A DNA stretch of 64,000 nucleotides from Erythrobacter sp. (GCF_024305245.1 NZ_JAMWYX010000001.1:310001-374000); one strand, 5' to 3'. Positions 26,584 to 35,679 are shown, numbered from the stretch's first letter. Numbers and translations: made by a program. Notes: generated by a model from the sequence alone, not told the origin.

Positions 26584-26660
26584 GACCCCGTAGCTCAGCC
26601 GGATAGAGCACCAGATTCCTAATCTGGGGGCCGCGCGTTCGAATCGCGCCGGGGTCACCA
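26584..26660 (+). tRNA. tRNA-Arg (anticodon CCT)
   Basis: A 77-base cloverleaf folds by eye. The acceptor stem is GACCCCG/CGGGGTC with encoded ACCA end. The D stem is GCTC/GAGC, the anticodon stem CCAGA/TCTGG around loop TTCCTAA with anticodon CCT at 26618-26620, and the T stem GCGCG/CGCGC around TTCGAAT. It reads AGG codons. No integrase or repeated 3' end was found nearby, so there is no sign that it is a used attachment site. Confidence 0.97.
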
Positions 26661-26754
26661 CCTTTCTCCTGAAATGCCGCGTTGTGAATGGGCGAGGTGG
26701 ACTCGGCCCTGCTCTCCGCGCTAGCAGCCGCGCCACAAGGAGACGCTGCGCGCC

Positions 26755-27918
26755 ATGCAAAACCACGATACCGATGACCTCGCCGAAATCCGCCGTGCAG
26801 TCGCCAGCCTGTGCGAAGGCTTTCCGGGCGAATATTGGCGCGCCAAGGATGCGGTTCGCGAATACCCGGCAGAATTCGTCGATGCTTTGACGAAAGCGGG
26901 GTTTCTCGCCGCGCTGATCCCGGCAGAATATGGCGGCAGCGGCCTCAGCCTTGAGGCGGCGCGTGTCATCATGGAGGAGATCCAGGCAAGCGGGTGCAAC
27001 GGATCCTCAGCCCACGCGCAAATGTACATCATGAACACGCTGCTGCGTTACGGCAGCGAGGCGCAGAAGGCCGGATATCTACCGCGCATCGCCAGCGGTG
27101 AGCTGCGCTTGCAAGCGTTCGGCGTGTCCGAACCGACCAGCGGCACCGACACGCTCAGCCTCAAGACCCGCGCGGTCAGGGACGGCGACGAATACGTCAT
27201 CACCGGCCAGAAGATCTGGACCAGCCGCGCCGAACATTCGGACCTGATGCTGCTGCTCGCCCGCACCACCCCGCGCGAGCAGGCCGCAAGCAAGACTGAG
27301 GGCCTCTCGCTGTTTCTCGTCGATATGCAGGCGGCGCTGCAAAGCGGCATGACCGTGAAGCCGATCCGCACGATGATGAACCATTCATCTTGCGAGGTGT
27401 TTTTCGACGATCTGCGCATCCCCGCATCCGCGCTGGTGGGCGAGGAGGGGAAGGGCTTCCGCTACATCCTGTCGGGCATGAATGCCGAACGCATTCTGAT
27501 CGCTGCCGAGTGCATCGGCGATGCCAAGTGGTTCATCGAAAAAGCCACTGGCTATGCCAAGGACCGCAACGTCTTCGCGCGTCCCATCGGCCAGAATCAG
27601 GGCGTGCAGTTTCCGATCGCCCGCGCCTATGCCCAGATGCGCGCTGCCGAATTGATGGTCCGCCATGCCGCGCGGGTCTATGACGAAGGCGGAAATCCGG
27701 GCGAAGAGGCGAACATGGCGAAACTGCTAGCTTCCGAGGCCAGCTGGGCGGCGGCGGACATGTGCGTGCAGACCTTCGGCGGGTTCGGTTTCGCCGAGGA
27801 ATACGACGTCGAACGCAAGTTTCGCGAAGCGCGCCTGTATACGGTCGCGCCGATCTCGACCAACCTGATCCTGTCCTATCTTGCCGAACACGTACTCGGT
27901 CTGCCGCGCAGCTATTGA
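26755..27918 (+). CDS. Acyl-CoA dehydrogenase family protein
   Basis: The 387-residue flavoprotein has FAD- and substrate-binding signatures: AFGVSEPTSGTDT (about 121-133), WTSRAEHSDLMLLLAR and QTFGGFGFAEEYDVER near the C-terminus. It should introduce a 2,3 double bond into an acyl-CoA. The usual catalytic Glu in the C-terminal YEGT motif is absent (the protein reads LYTVAPISTN), but Glu245 in SGMNAERILIA matches the position used by isovaleryl-CoA and long-chain dehydrogenases. The substrate is unknown. It stands alone between tRNA-Arg and ftsB. Confidence 0.9.
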   Translation: MQNHDTDDLAEIRRAVASLCEGFPGEYWRAKDAVREYPAEFVDALTKAGFLAALIPAEYGGSGLSLEAARVIMEEIQASGCNGSSAHAQMYIMNTLLRYGSEAQKAGYLPRIASGELRLQAFGVSEPTSGTDTLSLKTRAVRDGDEYVITGQKIWTSRAEHSDLMLLLARTTPREQAASKTEGLSLFLVDMQAALQSGMTVKPIRTMMNHSSCEVFFDDLRIPASALVGEEGKGFRYILSGMNAERILIAAECIGDAKWFIEKATGYAKDRNVFARPIGQNQGVQFPIARAYAQMRAAELMVRHAARVYDEGGNPGEEANMAKLLASEASWAAADMCVQTFGGFGFAEEYDVERKFREARLYTVAPISTNLILSYLAEHVLGLPRSY

Positions 27919-28023
27919 GTCGCAATTCGCAAGGTTTATTGCGCAGGTGCGCGCATGGTGCTTGCGGTGAGCGCCCAAGTGTGATTCTGTCGTTTCTGCG
28001 GCGGTAAGGGGATTGAGCCAGTC

Positions 28024-28326
28024 ATGCACAACACGGTTTCAGGCGAGCGAAGGAAACGCATCGCCGCGCTGTGCGTGCTGTTGGCGCTGGCTGGCTTCGC
28101 AGTCGCGGGGCCGACAGGGCTGCTGGCATGGAGCGAAAACGCCGCGACACTCGAGCAGCGCGAGACGGAAATCGCGCAGCTCACCGGAAAGCGTGATGCG
28201 TTGCGCAACCGGGTGATGCTGCTCGATCCCGAAGCCGCCGATCCCGATCTCGCCAGCGAACTGGTGCGCGCACAGCTTGGCGTCATTCACGAGGACGAGG
28301 TCGTCATCACGATCGAGGACGAGTGA
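28024..28326 (+). CDS. ftsB: Septum formation initiator FtsB/DivIC
   Basis: The 100-residue protein has a short cytoplasmic start, one membrane helix (about 13-35), then a coiled coil (SENAATLEQRETEIAQLTGK) and a short C-terminal domain with ELVRAQLGVIHEDEVVI. This is the FtsB layout; FtsB bridges FtsL and FtsQ in the divisome. In alphaproteobacteria it commonly lies upstream of pdhA, as here. A GGCGGG/CCCGCC hairpin (28396-28413) lies in the 147-base gap to pdhA. Confidence 0.88.
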   Translation: MHNTVSGERRKRIAALCVLLALAGFAVAGPTGLLAWSENAATLEQRETEIAQLTGKRDALRNRVMLLDPEAADPDLASELVRAQLGVIHEDEVVITIEDE

Positions 28327-28473
28327 CACGGCAGCCGTCCGGGACGTGCTGATTTCGTATGCGAGTGCTGCTAACCCCGATGCTTGACGTTGCACGGCGG
28401 GCAAATCCCCGCCAATAGCAATCGCGCGCGCATCTCCTCCCCATGAGCCGCGCCTGAGAGAGGAACCCTTGTC

Positions 28474-29580
28474 TTGGCCAAACAGCCTTCCAAAGCCGCA
28501 TCGGCTGCAAAGAAACCCGCCTCACCGACCAACGCGGCCGCCGCTCCTTCGGACGATCCCGATTTCGTCCTGGGTTCGCTGCAGCAAGCGTTCGAGGCGA
28601 ACAAGCGTTATGCCGCGGATGAAGCGGAGATGCTGGAATTCTACCGCCAGATGCTGCTGATCCGGCGGTTCGAGGAGAAGGCCGGTCAGCTTTACGGGCT
28701 CGGCCTGATCGGCGGGTTCTGTCATCTCTATATCGGGCAGGAAGCGGTCGCTATCGGGCTGCAGTCCGCGCTCGACAATGATCGCGACAGCGTGATCACC
28801 GGCTACCGCGATCACGGCCACATGCTCGCCTACGGGATCGATCCCAAGGTCATCATGGCGGAACTCACCGGCCGCGAAGCCGGGATTTCCAAGGGCAAGG
28901 GCGGGTCGATGCACATGTTCTCGACCGAGCACAAATTCTACGGCGGCCACGGGATCGTCGGCGCGCAGGTTGCGCTGGGCGGGGGACTCGCGCTCGCGCA
29001 CCAGTACAACGAAGATGGTGGCATCTGTCTTGCCTATTTCGGCGACGGCGCGGCCAATCAGGGTCAGGTCTACGAAACTTTCAACATGGCCGCGCTGTGG
29101 AACCTGCCGATCGTGTTCGTGGTGGAGGACAACCAGTACGCGATGGGCACCTCGACCAAGCGTTCCTCGGCAGAAACCCGGTTCTACCGGCGCGGCACGT
29201 CGTTCCGCATCCCCGGCATGGAAGTGAATGGCATGGACGTGCTCGAAGTGCGCGCCGCCGCCGAAGTCGCTTTTGCCCACGTCCGCGCGGGCAAGGGGCC
29301 GGTGCTGATGGAGTGCAACACCTATCGCTATCGCGGGCATTCGATGTCCGATCCGGCCAAATACCGCACCCGCGAGGAAGTGCAGGATCAACGCGACCAC
29401 CACGATCCGATCGAGCGGCTGAAGAAGACTCTGATCGAGAGCGGCAAGGGCGAAGACGAATTGAAAAGCATCGACAAGGCCATCCGCGCCGAAGTGGCGC
29501 AGGCGGCCGATTTTGCCGAGACCTCGCCCGAGCCTGGTGCAGGTGAACTCTACACCGATGTTCTGGTGGGGGAGTACTGA
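28474..29580 (+). CDS. pdhA: Pyruvate dehydrogenase E1 component, alpha subunit
   Basis: E1 decarboxylates pyruvate using thiamine diphosphate. The 368-residue alpha subunit has an Ala/Pro/Lys-rich start (residues 2-25) and the RRFEEKAGQLYG, GYRDHGHMLAYG and KGGSMHMFS segments. The ThDP motif is GDGAANQGQVYETFNMAALWNLP, of which GDGAANQG is the core, and RYRGHSMSDPAKYRTREE is the phosphorylation-loop region. The likely start is TTG at 28474, nine bases after AGGA; the next in-frame ATG would remove conserved sequence. pdhB begins three bases after the stop codon. Confidence 0.95.
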   Translation: MAKQPSKAASAAKKPASPTNAAAAPSDDPDFVLGSLQQAFEANKRYAADEAEMLEFYRQMLLIRRFEEKAGQLYGLGLIGGFCHLYIGQEAVAIGLQSALDNDRDSVITGYRDHGHMLAYGIDPKVIMAELTGREAGISKGKGGSMHMFSTEHKFYGGHGIVGAQVALGGGLALAHQYNEDGGICLAYFGDGAANQGQVYETFNMAALWNLPIVFVVEDNQYAMGTSTKRSSAETRFYRRGTSFRIPGMEVNGMDVLEVRAAAEVAFAHVRAGKGPVLMECNTYRYRGHSMSDPAKYRTREEVQDQRDHHDPIERLKKTLIESGKGEDELKSIDKAIRAEVAQAADFAETSPEPGAGELYTDVLVGEY

Positions 29581-29583
29581 GCA

Positions 29584-30951
29584 ATGGCGATCGAACTGAA
29601 AATGCCGGCGCTGTCGCCGACAATGGAGCAGGGCACGCTCGCCAAGTGGCTGAAGGCAGAAGGTGACCGGATCGAACCGGGCGATATCATCGCCGAGATC
29701 GAGACCGACAAGGCAACGATGGAATTCGAGGCCATCGACGAAGGCGTGCTTTCAAAGATCCTGATCGAAGCTGGTACCGAGGATGTGGCCGTGGGCGCAG
29801 TGATCGCGCTCATCGAAGGGGAAGGGGAGGAGCCTGCCGAGGCATCTGCGCCTGAGCCTAAAAAGGAATCCGCGCCCACGCCGACGCCGACGCCCACACC
29901 ATCACCGCGGGCTGAGAAACCGGCACCAGCCACTGTCGCCAGGGACCCGGCCATTCCCGAAGGCACCAGGCTGACCAGCACCGCAGTGCGCGAGGCGCTG
30001 CGCGACGCCATGGCCGAGGAAATGCGGCGCGATCCCCGCGTCTTCGTGATGGGCGAGGAAGTCGCCGAATATCAGGGCGCCTACAAGGTCACCCAAGGGT
30101 TGCTTGACGAGTTCGGCCCCAAGCGGGTGATCGACACACCGATCACCGAATACGGCTTTGCCGGGATCGGCACCGGCGCGGCGATGGGCGGATTGCGCCC
30201 GATCGTCGAATTCATGACCTTCAACTTCGCCATGCAGGCGATCGACCACATCATCAATTCGGCCGCCAAGACCAACTACATGAGCGGCGGCCAGATGCGC
30301 TGCCCGATCGTGTTCCGCGGCCCCAACGGCGCGGCTTCACGCGTCGGCGCGCAGCACAGCCAGAATTACGGGCCGTGGTATGCCAGCGTTCCCGGCCTGA
30401 TCGTCATTGCGCCGTTCGATGCCGCCGATGCCAAGGGATTGCTCAAGGCGGCGATCCGCTCGGAAGACCCGGTCGTGTTCCTCGAGAACGAACTGGTCTA
30501 CGGGCGCAGCTTCGACGTTCCCGATATGGATGATTATGTGCTGCCGATCGGCAAGGCGCGGATCATGCGCGAAGGCAGCGATGTCACCATCGTCAGCTAT
30601 TCGATCGGCATCGGCATGGCGCTGGAAGCGGCGGCGACGCTGGCGGATGAAGGCATCGAGGCCGAGGTTATCGACCTCAGAACGCTGCGCCCGCTCGACA
30701 AGCAGGCCGTTCTCACCAGCCTTGCCAAGACCAATCGCCTGATCGTTGCCGAGGAAGGCTGGCCGACCTGTTCTATCGCCAGCGAAATCATCAGCATCTG
30801 CATGGAGGAAGGCTTCGACCATCTCGATGCGCCGGTGCTGCGCGTGTGCAACGAAGATGTGCCGCTGCCCTATGCCGCGAACCTCGAAAAGCTGGCGCTG
30901 ATCGATCCGGCCCGCATCGCCGAGGCCGCGCGCAAGGTTTGCTACAAGTAA
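29584..30951 (+). CDS. pdhB: Pyruvate dehydrogenase E1 component, beta subunit with N-terminal lipoyl domain
   Basis: The 455-residue protein joins a lipoyl domain (residues 1-80, lipoyl Lys43 in [11 protein letters not shown]) to a Pro/Ala/Glu linker with a TP repeat (about 85-120) and a transketolase-like E1 beta domain ([38 protein letters not shown]). Lipoylated E1 beta is a known alphaproteobacterial arrangement and lets E1 carry acyl groups toward E2. No E2 (pdhC) or E3 gene follows; the next genes are on the other strand, so E2 must be encoded elsewhere. Confidence 0.95.
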   Translation: MAIELKMPALSPTMEQGTLAKWLKAEGDRIEPGDIIAEIETDKATMEFEAIDEGVLSKILIEAGTEDVAVGAVIALIEGEGEEPAEASAPEPKKESAPTPTPTPTPSPRAEKPAPATVARDPAIPEGTRLTSTAVREALRDAMAEEMRRDPRVFVMGEEVAEYQGAYKVTQGLLDEFGPKRVIDTPITEYGFAGIGTGAAMGGLRPIVEFMTFNFAMQAIDHIINSAAKTNYMSGGQMRCPIVFRGPNGAASRVGAQHSQNYGPWYASVPGLIVIAPFDAADAKGLLKAAIRSEDPVVFLENELVYGRSFDVPDMDDYVLPIGKARIMREGSDVTIVSYSIGIGMALEAAATLADEGIEAEVIDLRTLRPLDKQAVLTSLAKTNRLIVAEEGWPTCSIASEIISICMEEGFDHLDAPVLRVCNEDVPLPYAANLEKLALIDPARIAEAARKVCYK

Positions 30952-30958
30952 GCGGTCA

Positions 30959-30991
30959 GGACCGCCCCGGTCCGATCAGACCGGGCGGTCC
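30959..30991. terminator. Long hairpin between convergent pdhB and the TadE-like gene
   Basis: GGACCGCCCCGGTC and GACCGGGCGGTCC pair over 13 bases with a single bulged C and a six-base loop (CGATCA). The right arm and the loop overlap the last codons and the stop of the TadE-like gene. There is no U-tract on either strand, so a bidirectional terminator role is inferred from stability and position only. Confidence 0.55.
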
Positions 30992-31710
30992 GCCGAATAG
31001 ACATTGCAGCTTGCCACCGGATCGGGATCGTTGGGATCGCGCTGGAACAACCCCGCCAGATTGCGGTTATCGCGGACGTTGAATGCGGCCGTATAAGTGA
31101 TTTCCTGCCCATCATAGACGGTGAAGGGCGTGAGCGAATCGTACTCGTAGGAAATCTCGATGAAGATCACCGCCGTGCCGTTAGCGGCGGTGATAAGTTG
31201 GCCGGGTTTGCCCATGCCCTGGAAAGCCGTGCCCGTGGCACCGTCGCCCTGATTACCGTACCTCGAATTGTGAACCCTCGCACCGCGACAACGTTGCCAT
31301 GCAATCCATTGCCCGTCGTCGGCGTTACGCTGGAGACTGGAAATGATGACGCGCCCGCGCTCGAAGATCTGAAAGGTTTCCCCGAGCTTTTCGGCACCGA
31401 CGAGCGACGCGTTGATATCGGATTCGAACACACGCCGGGCAACCAGCACATCCTGTTCGCCGACACGCGAAACGTTGTCCGCCACCTGCATTGCAAGCTG
31501 GCTCACCTGCATGTGCGTGATGACGTAATAGGCGGTCTCGGTCCCGAGCATGCCCATCGACAGGACGATCGGCGCGGTGAAAGCGAATTCCACGAACGCA
31601 ACGCCCGAACGATCCCGCGCCAGTCTTTGCGGCAGGCGTCGCACCCGGTTGCACAGGGCCGATGCCGATCCGGCGATTTTTGCGAGGGTGTTTAGCGGGG
31701 CGGCGATCAT
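30976..31710 (-). CDS. TadE-family pilus assembly/pseudopilin-like protein
   Basis: The 244-residue protein has a basic N-terminus of about 36 residues, then the TadE signature RSGVAFVEFAFTAPIVLSM, with conserved Glu41 and one membrane helix (about 38-58). A long extracytoplasmic domain follows. TadE proteins are minor pseudopilins of the tight-adherence (Flp) secretion system. Start chosen at ATG 31710, which overlaps the stop of the upstream TadE gene (ATGA); a TTG two codons earlier is possible. It is the last gene of a three-gene group. Confidence 0.83.
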   Translation of the reverse strand: MIAAPLNTLAKIAGSASALCNRVRRLPQRLARDRSGVAFVEFAFTAPIVLSMGMLGTETAYYVITHMQVSQLAMQVADNVSRVGEQDVLVARRVFESDINASLVGAEKLGETFQIFERGRVIISSLQRNADDGQWIAWQRCRGARVHNSRYGNQGDGATGTAFQGMGKPGQLITAANGTAVIFIEISYEYDSLTPFTVYDGQEITYTAAFNVRDNRNLAGLFQRDPNDPDPVASCNVYSADRPV

Positions 31711-32324
31711 GGGCAATTTCCCGTTTGGGCTGATTGATCCTGCTCATCATATGGCTGGTTACGCAGCACGGTCGATGCGCGCAGGGTCACGGTTTCGGAC
31801 ATGCCGGCAAGGCCGAACATCGGAAACAGTCGGGGATAGCTGACGACAGCAGTGTAGAGCACCGCATCGCGGGCGCCCCCGATCCCCTGACGACCCCGGT
31901 TCGCGTCCCATTGGCTATTGCCGTTCGAATCCACGAAGATCTCACCGGCGTTGCAGATACCGTCGGCATTATCGTCGGCGAATTCCTCGGCTTCCCCGAT
32001 GTCGGTGAAGTCGAAGTGCGAGAGCTTCTCGAACGTCACGGTGGCGGTGGTCGGTGTCACAAGCAGGACTTCGGCTTTCACCGCCGCGTCGATATCTGCC
32101 TGGCGACTACCCGCCGTCTCCAGCGTCAGATCACGCCCTGCCTTCTGCATCGCCCCGTTGATGAGCGAGGTGGTGTACTGGGTGTGCGCCATGTCGAAAA
32201 TGCCCATGATTAGCAGACACAGCACCGGTGCGACAAAGCCGAATTCGGTGAGGGTCGCACCCTGCCGGTCGCCGGAGAGACGGTGCAGCAGGGTGCGGAC
32301 GCTGATTGCGGTAGAGCCGATCAT
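31707..32324 (-). CDS. TadE-family pilus assembly/pseudopilin-like protein
   Basis: The 205-residue protein has the TadE/TadF motif GATLTEFGFVAPVLCLLIMG (Glu27, helix about 24-45) after a short basic start, then a polar extracytoplasmic domain. A Ca-loop-like acidic stretch (FADDNADGICNAGE, FVDSNGNSQWD) lies around residues 114-140. The motif resembles a calcium-binding or dockerin-type loop but has not been tested. It overlaps both neighbours by four bases (ATGA), so three Tad-like proteins are translated together. Confidence 0.83.
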   Translation of the reverse strand: MIGSTAISVRTLLHRLSGDRQGATLTEFGFVAPVLCLLIMGIFDMAHTQYTTSLINGAMQKAGRDLTLETAGSRQADIDAAVKAEVLLVTPTTATVTFEKLSHFDFTDIGEAEEFADDNADGICNAGEIFVDSNGNSQWDANRGRQGIGGARDAVLYTAVVSYPRLFPMFGLAGMSETVTLRASTVLRNQPYDEQDQSAQTGNCP

Positions 32325-34261
32325 GACGTGAGCCTCAAGGCAGCGATCTTCTGGGCGATTTCCTGGAAACGTGCAGTGAGTGTCTCGGAGTCGTTCGCCT
32401 GGAACGCTCGGCCCGGGGAGGCGCAGTCGATCAGGTTCTGGGTCAGCGTCGTGCCGAAGGCGACCACCCAGACGGTGATGTTCTCCTGACGGGCGGCCCG
32501 GCAGATGGCCTGCAGACGTGCTGCACGGCGGTTGAATTCACGCCCCGAGTTCCCGTCTCCGGTAATCCGCCGATCCCACCACTCGACGCCGTGGTTCGAA
32601 TAGTTCTCGATATTGTTCACCTGCGCGCCGTCCGTCATGAAAACGATATGGCGGGAAATCGCGTCGCCGTTCGGCGCCGAGTTGTTTTCCGCTGCGAACA
32701 GCCCGTTCGGCGAGATGAAGCGGGCGCCCCACAGCATACCGATATCGTGATAGGTGTTGCCGCTGGCGTTGAGACTGTCGACGTAAGCCTGCAGGCCGGA
32801 CCGGGGAATCTCGGTCAGCCGGAAAGCCTCACGCGGGCAGGTATAGCCGGGCTTGCTTTCGTTCCAGGTCTGGTAGAGCCAGTTCGTTGTCCGGCCACCG
32901 CCGTCTGTGCGCTCCCAAATTGCATTGCGAAGCGCCGGCTTCCATCTTTGCTCCTCGGTCGTCGGAACAAGATTGATGTTGAGGTCGTGCGCAGCGGCAG
33001 GGATCGGGCTGTAGCTGTCGGCGAGAACCGTTGATGGTTCTTCGACGCAGCCGTCCCAAGTGTGCGTCTGCATTGCACCCTGATCGCCGGTGGGCAACTC
33101 AATCGTGTTGTTCGTGTAAAGCGTGCTGAGATCGACGGATTCCCAACCGGCCGGGCTGTCGGCCGGATTGTCTACATCGCAGGGCGTGGTATCGTCGGTG
33201 TCGACCGGGCAATAAACATAGTCCTGCCATACGACCTCGACGCGATCCTCGATGACATCGTCCGCAGTCGCAATCTTGGATTTGCGAACTCTTCCAGCGC
33301 AACCGCCACGGTTGTTCGAACCGCCGCCACTCCAGACGCCCTCATAATATTGCGTGCCCGAGAACACTTCCCACGTCCAGCCATCGACCGTGTAGGTGCC
33401 GGGCAGGGTGTTCCAGCAGAAATCCTGTGCTTGGCTACGTGCAGAGTCGCCGCTGGTGCGGAAGCGATAATTGCTCGTGCTAGACGTGCCAAAGTTTGAC
33501 AATGAGCGGGGCAGCCATTCCCACTGGTCGGACTGGACCAGCTCGTCGCCGATCTCGACATCATTTCCGGGGATGAAATTTTCGCGGAAGCGTGCGACGC
33601 GGGATTGATAGGTGTGGCTGGCGGCCATGTGTTCCTGCGGTAGGGAGAAGCCGACATTGGCCTGTTGCGAATAGGGCACGATCCCGTAGCGGATCTGTGC
33701 ACTGTCCGAGGTCGCGTCTTCGACCGTGTCGTAGAAGTTCATCACCGCTTCGCGCAGCGCGACGATCTTGGAGCCCGGCCCTGAACCGCAGTTGGAGCCA
33801 TCGGGGCAGCTGGCCATCGACCCGGTGACGTCGAGCACGAACATGATGTCGCTGTTCGAGATGTTGATTTCGGCTGTGCAGCTGACAGCGAGACTGAAGG
33901 ATTCGAAACCGAACGCACCCATGATGCTGGTGGGCAGCGTCCCGCTGGCTGTGCCCGTGACCACGCCGTCGCCATCGCTGGTGTAGGTGCGCGTGTCGCC
34001 GGTAATGCCGAACATGCCTTGCGAGAAGTTCTGATCATAGAAGTTGAGCCCCGTGTCCCGGTGCTCGGTGGTGAATTCGTCCGTGATCATCGCGCGTCGC
34101 GCGGCCAGAGCGCCGGCATCGCAGGCGGCCTGCATCCGCGCTGCCGCCATGTAATAGCGACTGGCATCGACGCCCCCGCCAATCATCGCCAGAAGCGGGA
34201 GCATTGCGGCAGCGGAAATTACGATCGTGTTTGCAGTCCTGTCGTGCAACAGCGACCGCAT
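32321..34261 (-). CDS. TadG-like protein with von Willebrand factor A domain
   Basis: The 646-residue protein starts at ATG 34261, seven bases after GGGAG, and has a TadE/G-type N-terminal helix (about 11-31) followed by GGVDASRYYMAAARMQAACDAG, minus its first residues a standard TadG signature. A vWA domain begins near residue 137 with a MIDAS-like DVTGSM (144-149); the later part includes FMTDGAQVNN. The long middle region (about 250-430) carries several Cys residues. TadG anchors or assembles Flp pili. It heads the three-gene group, but no flp, cpaA-F or tadA-D gene is in the window. Confidence 0.85.
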   Translation of the reverse strand: MRSLLHDRTANTIVISAAAMLPLLAMIGGGVDASRYYMAAARMQAACDAGALAARRAMITDEFTTEHRDTGLNFYDQNFSQGMFGITGDTRTYTSDGDGVVTGTASGTLPTSIMGAFGFESFSLAVSCTAEINISNSDIMFVLDVTGSMASCPDGSNCGSGPGSKIVALREAVMNFYDTVEDATSDSAQIRYGIVPYSQQANVGFSLPQEHMAASHTYQSRVARFRENFIPGNDVEIGDELVQSDQWEWLPRSLSNFGTSSTSNYRFRTSGDSARSQAQDFCWNTLPGTYTVDGWTWEVFSGTQYYEGVWSGGGSNNRGGCAGRVRKSKIATADDVIEDRVEVVWQDYVYCPVDTDDTTPCDVDNPADSPAGWESVDLSTLYTNNTIELPTGDQGAMQTHTWDGCVEEPSTVLADSYSPIPAAAHDLNINLVPTTEEQRWKPALRNAIWERTDGGGRTTNWLYQTWNESKPGYTCPREAFRLTEIPRSGLQAYVDSLNASGNTYHDIGMLWGARFISPNGLFAAENNSAPNGDAISRHIVFMTDGAQVNNIENYSNHGVEWWDRRITGDGNSGREFNRRAARLQAICRAARQENITVWVVAFGTTLTQNLIDCASPGRAFQANDSETLTARFQEIAQKIAALRLTS

Positions 34262-34507
34262 AAACGACTCCCGCTCGTGATTTTCTCGTACCATCGGATG
34301 CGCGTCCTTCCCCTGACCATTCCCCTCATCCAAGGAGAATTCCAGATGCATCCGTTTGCTTTAAAAGGGTCTGGTAAGCGGATTGCGAAGGAGCGTGGTT
34401 AATTCATTCCTAATGCTGTTCCACGGGTTTCAAACCTTGCGTCCGTGTCACCGCGGCACACTTATATTGTCATTTGTGAGCGAAGCCGTTTACCCGCTCT
34501 ACCTGCC

Positions 34508-35170
34508 ATGAACACCGAATCTGCCGATATTCTTCCCCCCGAAGCCGAGCTGGCTGTGGCCTGGAGCCCGCCAAAGGTTCGCGCAGCATTCAGCATATTG
34601 CTTCAGCTCGATCGCCGATTGGCAAAAATCGTGTCGCGAACCACCGAGCCGATGCTTGGCCAGATGCGGCTCGCCTGGTGGCGCGATGTGCTGAAGCAGT
34701 CTCCTGCGCAGCGGCCGCGCGGTGATGTGGTGCTCGATCAGATCGGTGCCCTGTGGCCGAGCCGCGAGGAGTCGCTGATCGCGATGGTCGATGGGTGGGA
34801 GATCCTGATCGGCGAAAATCGGCTTGGGCCGGACGATGTGAACGCCTTTGCAGGCGGCCGCGCGGCTCCTTTCGTCAGCTTTGCCGGGCAGGGCGACAGC
34901 GCAGCAGGCAGCCAGCGCGCCGAGCAGGCGGCGCGGTGCTGGGCACTGGTCGATGTCGCGGTGGGCGTGTCCGATCCCGAGGAACGCGCGCTGTTCCTCG
35001 AAGCGGCAACAGTCTGCAGCACTGCACGAGGCCGGCTTCCCGGCGATCTGCGCGGCCTTGCCGTGCTGGAAGGGCTGGCACGGCGGGCGCTTCGCAATGA
35101 TGGCGCACCGTTGATGGCCGGACGCGGCGCAGCGCTGACCGCGTTGAGAGCGGCTATCTTTCTGACCTGA
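34508..35170 (+). CDS. Short squalene/phytoene synthase-family protein
   Basis: The 220-residue protein resembles the isoprenoid synthase family around WSPPKVRAAFSILLQLDRRL and QMRLAWWRDVL. It is shorter than true phytoene synthase (about 300 residues) and I see neither of the two DxxxD diphosphate-binding motifs. It therefore looks like the non-catalytic NDUFAF6-like branch, whose mitochondrial member helps assemble respiratory complex I; that role is an inference here. The ATG at 34508 begins MNTESADILPPEAELA. It diverges from the Tad-like group with 246 bases between. Confidence 0.75.
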   Translation: MNTESADILPPEAELAVAWSPPKVRAAFSILLQLDRRLAKIVSRTTEPMLGQMRLAWWRDVLKQSPAQRPRGDVVLDQIGALWPSREESLIAMVDGWEILIGENRLGPDDVNAFAGGRAAPFVSFAGQGDSAAGSQRAEQAARCWALVDVAVGVSDPEERALFLEAATVCSTARGRLPGDLRGLAVLEGLARRALRNDGAPLMAGRGAALTALRAAIFLT

Positions 35171-35214
35171 TTACGTATATTTACCTGTCGTGGACGGCAA
35201 GATGGGGCAGACCT

Positions 35215-35679
35215 TTGCGGCAGGCAGTATTGGGCGTTTTTGCGGGGCTCGCGTTGGCCGGGATCGGCATGTTCTGGTGGCAAGGCCGCGCGGCAATCGA
35301 CCAGAGCGCGCCGCCACCGCCTTTGCCTGAAGCGCCCGCACCCGATCCCGAAGACCTGCCGCTGACCGATCCGGGGGATATGGAAGGCCCGACTCCGCCC
35401 GAAGTCAGCCCGCTCACCCGCGAGGAGCAGCGCTTCTTCCGCTATGATCGCAACCGCGACCGCCTGATCACCCGCAACGAAATGCTTTCGACCCGCACCG
35501 ACGGGTTCCGCAAGCTCGATGTGGACGGCAATAATCTGCTGACATTCGAGGAATGGGCGGTGACCACGGTCGATCGCTTCGGGTCGGCCGACGCCGATGG
35601 CGATGGCCGCCTGACCCCGCGTGAATTCGCCACCACCGCGCCCAAACCGGCGGCGAAGAAGCCCGCCTGCAAATGCTGA
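35215..35679 (+). CDS. Membrane-anchored EF-hand protein
   Basis: The 154-residue protein has a hydrophobic N-terminal segment (about 4-22), a Pro/Asp-rich spacer (31-66) and three EF-hand loops: DRNRDRLITRNE from residue 78, DVDGNNLLTFEE from 102 and DADGDGRLTPRE from 126. The second and third fit the calcium-loop consensus, the first less well. It ends in a Lys/Cys tail (KKPACKC). The start is TTG at 35215, since the nearby ATG and GTG are out of frame. It probably binds calcium in the periplasm; the target is unknown. Its stop abuts the convergent trmFO stop. Confidence 0.75.
   Translation: MRQAVLGVFAGLALAGIGMFWWQGRAAIDQSAPPPPLPEAPAPDPEDLPLTDPGDMEGPTPPEVSPLTREEQRFFRYDRNRDRLITRNEMLSTRTDGFRKLDVDGNNLLTFEEWAVTTVDRFGSADADGDGRLTPREFATTAPKPAAKKPACKC

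Noticed and set aside
26584-26660. tRNA-Arg as an attachment site for an integrated element
   Set aside because: No integrase, no repeated tRNA 3' end and no change in gene character downstream.
34508-35170. Annotating this gene as carotenoid phytoene synthase crtB
   Set aside because: It is about 80 residues too short and lacks the DxxxD motifs, and no other carotenoid genes are adjacent.
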